NCBI GenBank assembly: GCA_003242675.1
Contig: QGVE01000114.1
Location: 1 to 9,031, forward strand
Direction: 5' to 3'
Length of the DNA stretch: 9,031 bases
Source: Bacillota bacterium
GTDB lineage: Bacteria; Bacillota_E; Symbiobacteriia; Symbiobacteriales; Symbiobacteriaceae
This document shows positions 1 through 8,353 of the stretch, piece by piece (within the stretch, counting starts at the first letter, position 1; every line of letters begins with the position of its first letter). A model generated the notes under the pieces. That model saw only the letters and a program-made list of their open reading frames with translations. It was not told the origin of the DNA and did no database searches. The translations under genes and the position numbers were made by a program.

Positions 1-1050
1 CCCTTTAAAGGGCCCAAACCCGAGGCGAACCGGGAGATTGGGAAGGAGGGCGCCGCCAAGGCCCTGATGAAGAAGGCGGGGGTGCCGACCATCCCCGGCT
101 TGGACGGCGTGGTGCAGAGCGAGGACGAGGCCCTGGCCGTTGCCGAGGAGATCGGCTACCCGGTGATGGTGAAGGCGACGGCCGGCGGGGGCGGGCGGGG
201 CATCCGCGTCGCCCGGAACCCCGAGGAGCTGGTCCAGGCTCTGCACAAGGCCGCCAGCGAGGCCGGGGCGGCCTTCGGCAACGCCGCCGTGTTCGTGGAG
301 AAGTACATCCAGGTCGGCCGCCACATCGAGGTGCAGGTGCTCGGCGACCAGCACGGCAACATCATCCACCTGGGGGAGCGCGAGTGCTCCATTCAGCGGC
401 GGCGCCAGAAGATGCTGGAGGAGGCGCCGGCCCCGTTCCTCCCGGAGGAGACCCGGCAGCGCATCCGGGAGGCGGGCGTGCGCGCCGCGCAGGCGGTGGG
501 GTACGACAACGCCGGCACCGTGGAGATGATCTACGACGAGCTGACCGGGGAGTTCTACTTCCTGGAGATGAACACCCGGATCCAGGTGGAGCACCCGGTG
601 ACCGAGGCGGTGACGGGGATCGACCTGGTGAAGGCCCAGATCCGCATCGCCGCCGGGGAGCCGCTGCCGTGGAAGCAGGAGGACATCGTCATCCGCGGCC
701 ATGCGATCGAGTGCCGCGTTAACGCCGAGGACCCCGACAACAAGCTATACCCCTCCACCGGGACGGTCACGGCCCTGGAGATCCCCGGCGGACCCTGGAC
801 CCGCTGGGACGGCATGCTGTACCCGGGCTATCAGATGAAGCCGTTCTACGATTCGCTGGTGGGCAAGATCATCGTCTGGGGCGAGGACCGGAACGACGCC
901 ATCGCCAAGATGCAGCGGGCGCTGGCCGAGTTCCGGGTGGAGGGCATCAAGACGACGGTGCCCCTCCACCAGCGCATCCTGGCATCGCCCGAGTTCCGGG
1001 AGGGGCGGTATTCGACCGAGTGGCTGGAGGGTTTCCTGGGGATCAAGTAG
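1..1050 (+). CDS. accC: Biotin carboxylase subunit of acetyl-CoA carboxylase (5' partial)
   Basis: The biotin carboxylase subunit carboxylates biotin on the carrier protein AccB using ATP and bicarbonate, the first half-reaction of malonyl-CoA synthesis in the cytoplasm. The frame is open from base 1, so the N-terminal domain lies outside the window. From the ATG at 67 the remaining 327 residues match the length of the E. coli C-terminal part, so the 3' end is complete. Visible motifs are the ATP-grasp glycine loop KATAGGGGRG (Lys at 172-174), EKY at 298-306, ECSIQRRRQK from 382, and the catalytic EMNTRIQVEHPVTE (Glu 565-567, Asn 571-573, Arg 577-579). HAIECRVNAEDP and the biotin-pocket Arg at 802-804 (E. 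coli Arg338 equivalent) follow. The family and subunit type are clear; a pyruvate carboxylase is excluded because the protein ends right after the carboxylase C-terminal domain. The first ~20 residues depart from conserved positions (see findings). A strong terminator follows, so the gene is the last of its transcript. Confidence 0.95.
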   Translation, partial: PFKGPKPEANREIGKEGAAKALMKKAGVPTIPGLDGVVQSEDEALAVAEEIGYPVMVKATAGGGGRGIRVARNPEELVQALHKAASEAGAAFGNAAVFVEKYIQVGRHIEVQVLGDQHGNIIHLGERECSIQRRRQKMLEEAPAPFLPEETRQRIREAGVRAAQAVGYDNAGTVEMIYDELTGEFYFLEMNTRIQVEHPVTEAVTGIDLVKAQIRIAAGEPLPWKQEDIVIRGHAIECRVNAEDPDNKLYPSTGTVTALEIPGGPWTRWDGMLYPGYQMKPFYDSLVGKIIVWGEDRNDAIAKMQRALAEFRVEGIKTTVPLHQRILASPEFREGRYSTEWLEGFLGIK

Positions 1051-1053
1051 AAG

Positions 1054-1079
1054 AAGGCCGGGCGTGTGCCCGGCCTTTT
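1054..1079 (+). terminator. Rho-independent terminator after accC
   Basis: The arms AAGGCCGGGC (1054-1063) and GCCCGGCCTT (1068-1077) form a perfect 10-bp stem around the tetraloop GTGT, and a run of four T ends at 1079. It begins three bases after the accC stop, so it separates accC from the downstream cyclo-ligase gene. Confidence 0.9.
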
Positions 1080-1092
1080 CGATTGCGTGTGT

Positions 1093-1135
1093 CCGGTCTT
1101 GGCGCAAGGGCGCGCCTCCGGACCGGCGCCGGTCC
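1093..1135 (+). promoter_or_regulatory. Palindromic leader of the cyclo-ligase gene
   Basis: A perfect 16-nt palindrome, GGACCGGCGCCGGTCC (1120-1135), ends six bases before the Shine-Dalgarno sequence of the next gene. As RNA it can fold as a 6-bp stem with a GCGC loop. An alternative fold pairs CCGGTC (1093-1098) with GACCGG (1121-1126) and nests GGCGC (1101-1105) with GCGCC (1112-1116). The two folds compete for 1121-1126. It could be a protein operator, a translational control element, or chance in GC-rich DNA. No clear -35/-10 pair was seen in the gap. Confidence 0.35.
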
Positions 1136-1157
1136 CCTCACGGAGGAGGCATGATGC

Positions 1158-1814
1158 ATGGACAACCGCCGGCAGGAAGATCGGCGGGAGCGCCAGGGAG
1201 AGGGCTGGCGGAAAGGGAACCCGGAAGCCAAACGGGAACTCCGCCGCCGCATGATCGCGGCCCGGCAGGCCCTGGATCCGGCAGAGCGCGCCCGCGCCGG
1301 CCTGCTGGCCCAGCGGGCCGTGCTGGCCGCACCGGAGTGGGCCCGAGCGCATACGGTGCTCCTCTACATGCCCGTGCGCGGCGAGGTGGATACCGCCGCC
1401 CTCGCCGAGGCCGGCCGCCTGGCGGGAAAGCGGCTGCTTCTGCCCCGGGTGGAGCAGGGGGACCGCCTTCTCCGCCTCCACCTGTGGGACGGCACCGCCG
1501 CACAGCTCGTCCCGGGCGCGTACGGCATCCCGGAGCCCCGGCCGGACCTGCCGCAGGTGGCCCCCGCCGTGGTCGACCTGGTCATCGTGCCCGGCGTCGC
1601 CTTTGACCGCCGGGGCTACCGCCTGGGCTACGGCGGCGGCTACTACGATCGGCTTCTCCCGGAGCTGGCGCACGCCGTGCGGATCGGCCTGGGCTACGGC
1701 TTCCAGCTGGTGGATCTTCTCCCCGCCGAGCCCCACGACGTGCGGCTCGACGCGCTCGCCACGGAGCATGGGCTGTACCGCTTCCCGGCCGCTGGGGAGC
1801 GGTTCCCCGGTTGA
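1158..1814 (+). CDS. fau: 5-formyltetrahydrofolate cyclo-ligase (5,10-methenyl-THF synthetase)
   Basis: This enzyme converts 5-formyltetrahydrofolate to 5,10-methenyltetrahydrofolate with ATP (EC 6.3.3.2), returning an inhibitory storage folate to one-carbon metabolism in the cytoplasm. The 218 residues show the family landmarks in order: the basic N-terminal helix KRELRRRMIAAR (25-36), YMPVRGEVDT (70-79), KRLLLPRV (91-98), YGIPEP (122-127), VPGVAFD (144-150), the nucleotide-binding GYRLGYGGGYYDRLL (153-167), and LPAEPHDVRLDALATE (188-203). The homologues are also called ygfA or yqgN. ATG 1158 is chosen because GGAGGAGG (1142-1149) lies 8 nt upstream. The ATGs at 1151 and 1154 are in another frame, and the next in-frame ATG (1251) would cut away the N-terminal motif. 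The first ~22 residues are a hydrophilic extension, making the protein slightly longer than usual. It converges on the next gene with only 11 bases between the stop codons. Confidence 0.93.
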   Translation: MDNRRQEDRRERQGEGWRKGNPEAKRELRRRMIAARQALDPAERARAGLLAQRAVLAAPEWARAHTVLLYMPVRGEVDTAALAEAGRLAGKRLLLPRVEQGDRLLRLHLWDGTAAQLVPGAYGIPEPRPDLPQVAPAVVDLVIVPGVAFDRRGYRLGYGGGYYDRLLPELAHAVRIGLGYGFQLVDLLPAEPHDVRLDALATEHGLYRFPAAGERFPG

Positions 1815-1825
1815 TCGCCGCGGGA

Positions 1826-2347
1826 TCAGGCCCCGGCGTCGGCGCGCTCCACCCAGCCGGGCTGCACCGGTATTGCGCCATCCGGGAACACCGCAACCTG
1901 GGGTACGTAGTAGAACGACATCCGCGGGTTCCGGGCGAACCACGCCCGCACCAGGTCCACCGTCCAGAGCGCGGCGGCCTGCTCCAGCGCCTCGCGGCTC
2001 AGGGGCAGGATGGTGCGCTCCCCGTCCAGCTCCCAGGTCAGGATCGCCCGGTCCGCCGGGATCGTGGAGAGCGGCACGGCGATCCGCGTGCGCTGGTGGA
2101 GGAAGGTGCCGGGAAGCATGCGGAAGTCGATGGGCGTGAAGTAGACGCCCGAGTTGCGGAAGGGGCCCAGGAGCGGCTCGGCCCACTGGGCGTAGAGAGA
2201 GCGGTAGATGGGTTCGAGCCTCTGCCAGCGTTCGGATTCGGGGAACGCGCTCAGCGGGAGCAGGCCCCGGCTGAGAATGCCGGGCAGCGACTCTTCCCCG
2301 CCGAACAGGTAGTGGTAGAGCGTGTCTACCCGACAGACAGTTTGCAA
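1826..2347 (-). CDS. Uncharacterised 173-residue protein, TTG start
   Basis: I do not recognise this protein. It is probably a real gene: codon third positions are strongly G/C, and the product is rich in Tyr, Phe and Trp with a balanced composition, unlike antisense frames in such DNA. The frame stays open upstream to 2569, but the upstream part is Pro/Arg/Ala-rich with no protein character. The best start is TTG at 2347-2345, preceded 7 nt away by GAGGTG (2360-2355). Visible segments are LYHYLF (10-15), ILSRGLLPLS (24-33), GVYFTPIDF (67-75), ILTWELDGE (102-110) and SFYYVPQVAVFP (144-155). There is no signal peptide or membrane segment, so it is likely soluble and cytoplasmic. The order LYHY, then IL..GL, then GVYFT recalls small ADP-ribosyltransferase-like or RNA 2'-phosphotransferase-like folds, but this is only a resemblance by eye. 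It is transcribed alone, after the glpK terminator. Confidence 0.72.
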   Translation of the reverse strand: MQTVCRVDTLYHYLFGGEESLPGILSRGLLPLSAFPESERWQRLEPIYRSLYAQWAEPLLGPFRNSGVYFTPIDFRMLPGTFLHQRTRIAVPLSTIPADRAILTWELDGERTILPLSREALEQAAALWTVDLVRAWFARNPRMSFYYVPQVAVFPDGAIPVQPGWVERADAGA

Positions 2348-2354
2348 TTGAAAA

Positions 2355-2360
2355 CACCTC
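2355..2360 (-). promoter_or_regulatory. Ribosome binding site deciding a TTG start
   Basis: On the minus strand GAGGTG (2360-2355) matches the core of the anti-Shine-Dalgarno complement and stands 7 nt before TTG 2347-2345. No ATG or GTG at suitable spacing lies between this site and the conserved-looking LYHY segment, so it supports the TTG as the initiation codon. Confidence 0.55.
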
Positions 2361-2424
2361 GGTCGGATGTGTACGACGGCCGGCGCGGCGGTTCCTGCTT
2401 GGTGGCCTGAGCGCCTCGGGTGTG

Positions 2425-2470
2425 AGGCCGGAACCCTGGGTCGCGGGACCGCCCGGGCCCGACGCGTCGG
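2425..2470. repeat. Intergenic repeat copy and 12-bp palindrome
   Basis: The stretch 2348-2605 upstream of the small minus-strand gene holds no gene. It contains AGGCCGGAACCCTG (2425-2438), repeated exactly at 4161-4174 inside the gdh terminator. It also contains a perfect 12-bp palindrome, CCGACGCGTCGG (2459-2470). Either could be part of a control region, but I saw no convincing -35/-10 pair. The palindrome is in the right place for an operator of the 1826-2347 gene, which is inference only. Confidence 0.35.
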
Positions 2471-2537
2471 CAACAGTCGATGCGAACAGAACGGAAGGGG
2501 GACCGCAGGGGGGGCCGGGCCCGCCCGGTGACGAGGC

Positions 2538-2566
2538 AAGGCCGGGAGGACGTGCTCCCGGCCTTT
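2538..2566 (-). terminator. Hairpin terminator downstream of glpK
   Basis: A perfect 11-bp stem, AAGGCCGGGAG (2538-2548) with CTCCCGGCCTT (2555-2565), has a 6-nt loop and lies about 40 nt beyond the glpK stop. In the glpK direction the T run is short (TT then G), so termination may be imperfect and some readthrough into the 1826-2347 gene is possible. On the plus strand the same stem ends in TTT. Confidence 0.7.
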
Positions 2567-2605
2567 CACGATGCGCAGATCGCAGCCGCGGCCCTTCCAC
2601 CCGGC

Positions 2606-4191
<1,586 letters not shown>

Positions 4192-4229
4192 CGGTATGCT
4201 GTTTCCTCAGAGCCGTGCGGCGCGCCGGA

Positions 4230-5483
4230 TCAGCGCCGGACCCAGCCGCGCTCGATCATGCCGGTGGCGAGCCGGTCCACGGCGTACAGGTACGCGGCCT
4301 CCCGCATGGAGACCTTGTAGCGCTCGCTGTAGGCCAGCACGGCCGCGAACGCAGTGGTCATGTACCGGTCGAGGCGGCGGTGCACGACGCGCTCGGACCA
4401 GCGCAGGCCGCCCTGCTGGCCCTGCACCCACTCGAAGTAGGAGACGGTGACGCCGCCGCCGTTGGCCAGGATATCCGGCACCTGCATGATGCCCCGGTCG
4501 GCCAGCACCTGCGCCCCCTCGGGGGTCGTCGGGCCGTTGGCGCCTTCCACCACGATCGGCGCGCGGATCGTTTCCGCCACCTTGGCCGTGATCTGCCCTT
4601 CCAGCGCCGCCGGGATCAGCACATCCACCGGCAGCGCGAAGAGCTGCTCGTTGGTGAGCGGCTCGGCGCCGGGGAAGCCCGCCACGCCGCCGTGGGCCTT
4701 CACGTGCTCCGTCAAAGCGGCGATGTCGAGGCCGTCTTCCTTATAAACGCCGCCGGTGATGTCGGTCACGCCGACGATCTTCGCCCCCATCGCGGTGAGG
4801 GCCTGCGCCGCGCCGCGGCCGACGTTGCCGAAGCCCTGGATGGCGACCTTGGCGCCCCTCAGTTCCACGCCCCGGACCTTGCACGCCTCACGGGTGACGT
4901 AGGCGAGGCCGAGGCCGGTGGCGCCGGTGCGGCCCTCGATGCCGCCCAGGTTGAGGCTCTTGCCGGTGAAGACGGAGAAGTTGAGGTTCGTGGTCGACTT
5001 CAGGTACTCGTCCAGCATCCAGCCCATGATCTGGGAGTTGGTGTTGACGTCCGGCGCGGGGATGTCCGTCTCGGGACCGATCATGTCACGCAGCCCGCGC
5101 ACGTACCCCCGGGCGATCTGCTCCACCACGGAGGGCGGCAGGGAGCTGGGGTCGCAGATGACGCCGCCCTTGGCGCCCCCGTAAGGCAGGCCGAGTACGG
5201 CATTCTTCAGGGTCATGAGCATCGCCAGCGCTTCGACCTCTTCCTTGGTCACGCTGGGGTGGAACCGGACGCCGCCCTTGTAAGGGCCGAACACGGCTGC
5301 GTGCTGGGACCGGTAGCCCAGGAAGGTCTCCACGGAGCCGTCAGGCATGGTTACCGCAATGTGCACCTCGAGGGTACGGCGTGGGTTGCGCAGGATCTTG
5401 TAGACGCTCTCCGAGTGGCCTAGTTTCTCGACTGCGGCACGGATGGTCTCCTGCGTATCGCGGAAGAATTCCTGGCCATTCAT
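4230..5483 (-). CDS. gdhA: Glutamate dehydrogenase (Glu/Leu/Phe/Val dehydrogenase family)
   Basis: Glutamate dehydrogenase interconverts glutamate and 2-oxoglutarate plus ammonia, linking nitrogen and central carbon metabolism. The 417 residues fit the short hexameric class (GudB/RocG-like). Visible landmarks: GPYKGGVRFHP with substrate Lys69, LKNA with Lys93, catalytic PYGGAKGG with Lys105, PAPD with Asp145, the Rossmann loop QGFGNVG (216-222), VEGANGPTTPEG (312-323) and NGGGVTVSYFEWVQ with Ser348. An acidic residue after the second Rossmann strand (GVTDITGGVY, Asp241) suggests NAD rather than NADP, which favours a catabolic role; this is inference. Leu, Phe or Val dehydrogenases are less likely given the Lys69/Ser348 pair and the length. 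ATG 5483-5481 is chosen because GGGAGG sits 9 nt upstream. The frame stays open to 5756, but that part is lower in GC and unlike the family. It is transcribed divergently from the ABC operon. Confidence 0.95.
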   Translation of the reverse strand: MNGQEFFRDTQETIRAAVEKLGHSESVYKILRNPRRTLEVHIAVTMPDGSVETFLGYRSQHAAVFGPYKGGVRFHPSVTKEEVEALAMLMTLKNAVLGLPYGGAKGGVICDPSSLPPSVVEQIARGYVRGLRDMIGPETDIPAPDVNTNSQIMGWMLDEYLKSTTNLNFSVFTGKSLNLGGIEGRTGATGLGLAYVTREACKVRGVELRGAKVAIQGFGNVGRGAAQALTAMGAKIVGVTDITGGVYKEDGLDIAALTEHVKAHGGVAGFPGAEPLTNEQLFALPVDVLIPAALEGQITAKVAETIRAPIVVEGANGPTTPEGAQVLADRGIMQVPDILANGGGVTVSYFEWVQGQQGGLRWSERVVHRRLDRYMTTAFAAVLAYSERYKVSMREAAYLYAVDRLATGMIERGWVRR

Positions 5484-5596
5484 GGACGAGATCCTCCCTT
5501 CGATCCTTCCGTACGGACACCCATGCCTGTATTCAGCACGCTCAGGCTCCACTCCTGCCGCAAAAGGGGGGCGAACGCCCACTTTCTTGAATACGC

Positions 5597-5610
5597 GGAA
5601 ACGCTTCTCC
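5597..5610. promoter_or_regulatory. Weak cre-like (CcpA operator-like) sequence
   Basis: On the minus strand, GAGAAGCGTTTCCG (about 5609-5596) contains the AAGCGTTT core of catabolite-responsive elements and a matching C further on, but both outer ends depart from the consensus. It lies about 115 nt upstream of the gdh start in the divergent region 5484-5724. That region is visibly richer in A/T than its surroundings but holds no promoter hexamer pair I trust on either strand. Confidence 0.25.
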
Positions 5611-5724
5611 TGTGCGGAATGCAGCCTTATCACGGCAATTGGTCTATACACTTGTGGAACCTCGGGCTCGGGTGCGACGTCGAGGTAATCAAATGTCATC
5701 CGTTGGCGGGAGGAGGGTTCAGGC

Positions 5725-6732
5725 ATGGTAGTCATCTCTGCACGTGGACTGCGCAAGGTGTTCCGGGTTCACCGCAAGCCGGAGTCGGCCTGGGCCCGCC
5801 TCCGGGCCGCGCTGCGGCCGCAGGTGGTGGAGGTGGAGGCCGTGCGGGGCGTCGACCTCACGGTGGAAAGGGGGGAGATGCTGGCGTTCATCGGCCCCAA
5901 CGGCGCCGGGAAGTCCACCACCATCAAGATGCTCACGGGCATCCTGCATCCCACCGCCGGTGAGGCCCAGGTGCTGGGCCTCACCCCCTGGAAGGACCGG
6001 CAGCGCCTGGCCTTCCGCATCGGCTCGGTGTTCGGGCAGAAGTCGCAGCTCTGGCTGCACCTCCCCCCGGTGGACACGTTCAACCTGCTGGCCCGCATCT
6101 ATGAGCTGGACTGGTCGGAGTACCTCAAGCGGCGCGCGGAGCTGGTGGAGCTCTTCGAACTGGAGGAGATCATGCACATCCCCGCCCGGAAGCTGAGCCT
6201 GGGGCAGCGGATGCGCTGCGAGATCGCCGCCAGCCTGCTGCACCGGCCGGAGATCCTGTTCCTCGACGAGCCGACGATCGGGCTGGATCCGGTGGCCAAG
6301 GGGGCCATCCGGGACCTGATCCGCCGGGCCAACCGGGAGGAGGGGGTGACGGTCTTCCTGACCTCCCACGACGCGGGCGACATCGAGCACCTCTGCAAGC
6401 GGGTGGTGATCATCAACCAGGGCCAGGTCATCCTCGACGGTTCGGTGAGCGCCCTGAAGCGGGACTACATGCCGGAGCGGCAGATCGATCTCAAGCTGGG
6501 CGCGCCGGTGACGGGCGAGCTGCGCCTGCCGGGCGTGCGGGAGCTGAAGGCCACGGCTTACGGGCTGAAGCTGGCTGTGGACACCCGCGTGTCGCCCATC
6601 GAGGCGACGGTGGCCCACCTGCTCCGGGAGTACCCGGTGCAGGACATCGCCATCACCATGCCGCCGATGGAGCAGGTCATCGCCGCCATCTACCAGGGGA
6701 AGGGGGTGGCCGGGTGCACCGCAAGATCCTGA
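5725..6732 (+). CDS. ABC-2 type exporter, ATP-binding protein
   Basis: This is the ATPase of an uncharacterised ABC-2 transporter; its 335 residues act at the cytoplasmic face of the membrane with the two permeases encoded next. Seen: Walker A GPNGAGKST (57-65), the Q-loop in SVFGQKSQLWLHLPPVDTF (101-119), signature LSLGQRMR (157-164), Walker B ILFLDEP (177-183), D-loop GLDP (186-189) and switch His215. The FGQKSQLW..LP.VDTF stretch is typical of the COG4586 group, which is normally paired with COG4587 and COG3694 permeases, exactly the arrangement here. Residues after about 245 form the accessory C-terminal domain. ATG 5725 follows AGGAGG (5711-5716) at 8 nt. The substrate cannot be read from the sequence. 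The 3' end overlaps the first permease by 19 nt, suggesting translational coupling. Confidence 0.93.
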   Translation: MVVISARGLRKVFRVHRKPESAWARLRAALRPQVVEVEAVRGVDLTVERGEMLAFIGPNGAGKSTTIKMLTGILHPTAGEAQVLGLTPWKDRQRLAFRIGSVFGQKSQLWLHLPPVDTFNLLARIYELDWSEYLKRRAELVELFELEEIMHIPARKLSLGQRMRCEIAASLLHRPEILFLDEPTIGLDPVAKGAIRDLIRRANREEGVTVFLTSHDAGDIEHLCKRVVIINQGQVILDGSVSALKRDYMPERQIDLKLGAPVTGELRLPGVRELKATAYGLKLAVDTRVSPIEATVAHLLREYPVQDIAITMPPMEQVIAAIYQGKGVAGCTARS

Positions 6733-7511
6733 AGTACGTCGAGGTCGGGCTGATCGCCGTGCGCTCCGCCTGGGCGTATGTGTGGAACCAGCTTCTGTCC
6801 ACCCTGTTCCTGGTGGTCGTGCTGTACGTCTTCGTCCAGCTCTGGCGGGCGACGTTTGCCGCGCAGGGCCCCGTGATCGACGGGTACACCCTGCCCGAGA
6901 TGATCTGGTACCTGGTGGCCACCGAGGCCATCGTCCTCTCGCTGCCGCGGGTCCACGCCGTGCTGGAGCAGGAGGTGAAGGACGGCGACCTGGCCCTGCG
7001 GCTCTCCAAGCCGTACTCCTACCTGGGCTTCCACTACGCCGCCTTCCTGGGGGAGGCCCTGGTGAAGCTGGCCGTCATGCTGCTGGTCGGCGGTGCCACG
7101 GCCTGGCTGGCGGTGGGGCCGATCCCCTTCCGCTGGGAGGCCGTCCCGGTGCTCCTGCTCCTCTACCTGACGACCCACGCCCTGAACTTCTTCTACAGCG
7201 CGATGGTGGGGCTGCTGGCGTTCTGGGTGGAGGAGGTGCTGGGCATCCACCTGCTCTTCGACCGGCTGAAGTGGATCCTGGGCGGCATGCTGATCCCCGT
7301 CGAACTCTACCCCGAGGCCGTGCGGCGCGTGGTGGACTGGCTGCCCTTCCGGCAGATGATCGGCGGGCCGGCGGAGCTCTTCGTGCACTTCGCCTGGGAG
7401 GGCGCCCCGGCGCTGCTCCTGCAGCAGGTGCTGTGGCTGGTCGTGTTTGGCCTCATCTGCACCGCCATCTACCGGCTCGGGGTGAGGAGGGTGGACCTGA
7501 ATGGCGGCTAG
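6714..7511 (+). CDS. ABC-2 type exporter, permease 1
   Basis: This 265-residue membrane protein is half of the channel partnered with the upstream ATPase and resembles the COG4587 permease group. About six hydrophobic segments are visible, near residues 24-46, 62-80, 112-134, 143-171, 185-200 and 232-254. A cytoplasmic loop EQEVKDGDLALRLSKPYSY (85-103) is typical of the family and may contact the ATPase. GTG 6714 is the start: AGGGGG (6701-6706) lies 7 nt upstream and the protein then opens directly into the family-like MHRKILKY. The start lies within the end of the ATPase gene and the stop overlaps the next permease by 11 nt. No signal peptide or soluble binding protein accompanies it, which fits export rather than uptake. 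Confidence 0.88.
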   Translation: MHRKILKYVEVGLIAVRSAWAYVWNQLLSTLFLVVVLYVFVQLWRATFAAQGPVIDGYTLPEMIWYLVATEAIVLSLPRVHAVLEQEVKDGDLALRLSKPYSYLGFHYAAFLGEALVKLAVMLLVGGATAWLAVGPIPFRWEAVPVLLLLYLTTHALNFFYSAMVGLLAFWVEEVLGIHLLFDRLKWILGGMLIPVELYPEAVRRVVDWLPFRQMIGGPAELFVHFAWEGAPALLLQQVLWLVVFGLICTAIYRLGVRRVDLNGG

Positions 7512-8346
7512 GCAAACGGGGTTCAGAGGCGCCCATTCGAGCGGGGTGGCGTTCACCGGCGTCTGTCGGCAGCTCGCTTTCATCGGCGCCTACCTGCGGG
7601 CGAACCTGGCGTCTGCGCTGGAGTATCGCACCTCCCTCGTCTCCCAGGTGCTCGGCATGTTCCTCAACAACGCCCTCTGGGTCTTCTTCTGGGCGCTCTA
7701 CTTCACCCGGTTCCCGGTGCTCAGGGGCTGGACCCTGAACGACGTGGTGGTGCTGTGGGCCGCGGCCAGCACCGCTTACGGCCTGGCGGTGGGGCTGATG
7801 GGCAACGTGCTGCGCCTGCCGCAGCTGATCGTGCAGGGCCAGCTGGACTACTTCCTGGCGCTGCCCAGGAACGTCCTGCTGCACGTGCTGGTGAGTCAGG
7901 TGCGGGTGGTCAACCTGGGCGACCTGCTCTTCGGCCCGGTCCTGCTGCTGGTGATCGTGCGGCCCACCTGGGCGCAGCTTGCGGTCTTCGCCGCCTGCTC
8001 GGTGCTCGCCGCGCTGGTGCTGCTCGGGTTCCTCATCCTGGTGGGCTCGGCCGCCTTCTTCGTTGGGCACGCCGACGCGCTGCTGGCCCAGGTGGTGAAC
8101 GCCCTGATCCACTTTTCCACTTACCCGGCGCGGATCTTCGACGGCGGCGTCCGGGTGCTGCTCTACACCGCACTGCCGGCGGCGTTCGTCTCCACCGTGC
8201 CGGTGGAGCTGGTGCGCCAGTTCCACTGGAACGGGCTGCTCGGGCTGGCGTGCGCCACGGCGGTCTTCATGGGGCTCGGGATCTGGACCTTCCACCGGGG
8301 CCTGCGGCGGTACGAGTCCGGAAACCTGCTGATCATGCGCTCGTGA
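7501..8346 (+). CDS. ABC-2 type exporter, permease 2
   Basis: This is the second, non-identical permease of the exporter, 281 residues, resembling the COG3694 (ABC2_membrane_6-like) group. Hydrophobic segments lie near 46-68, 80-101, 124-152, 158-188, 216-232 and 244-262. Family-like stretches are QGQLDYFLALPRN (112-124), FSTYPARIFDG (205-215), LPAAFVSTVP (225-234) and the C-terminal RRYESGN (269-275). The two permeases presumably form a heterodimer with two copies of the ATPase. ATG 7501 is supported by GAGGAGG (7484-7490) 10 nt upstream. The first ~20 residues (Gly/Ser/Arg-rich) look like an unconserved extension, and an in-frame GTG at 7546 is a possible but less supported start. Two consecutive terminators follow. 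Confidence 0.88.
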   Translation: MAARQTGFRGAHSSGVAFTGVCRQLAFIGAYLRANLASALEYRTSLVSQVLGMFLNNALWVFFWALYFTRFPVLRGWTLNDVVVLWAAASTAYGLAVGLMGNVLRLPQLIVQGQLDYFLALPRNVLLHVLVSQVRVVNLGDLLFGPVLLLVIVRPTWAQLAVFAACSVLAALVLLGFLILVGSAAFFVGHADALLAQVVNALIHFSTYPARIFDGGVRVLLYTALPAAFVSTVPVELVRQFHWNGLLGLACATAVFMGLGIWTFHRGLRRYESGNLLIMRS

Positions 8347-8353
8347 CTCCAGG

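Noticed and set aside
1812..1828. Near-palindrome TGATC...GATCA spanning both convergent stop codons
   Set aside because: The stem is short and lacks a T tract in either direction, and the two TGA stops themselves create much of the symmetry. Not supported as a bidirectional terminator.
5484..5756. In-frame N-terminal extension of glutamate dehydrogenase by 91 codons
   Set aside because: The ATG at 5483 has a good ribosome site and gives the normal family length. The extension is lower in GC, unlike any Gdh N-terminus, and would overlap the divergent ABC gene start.
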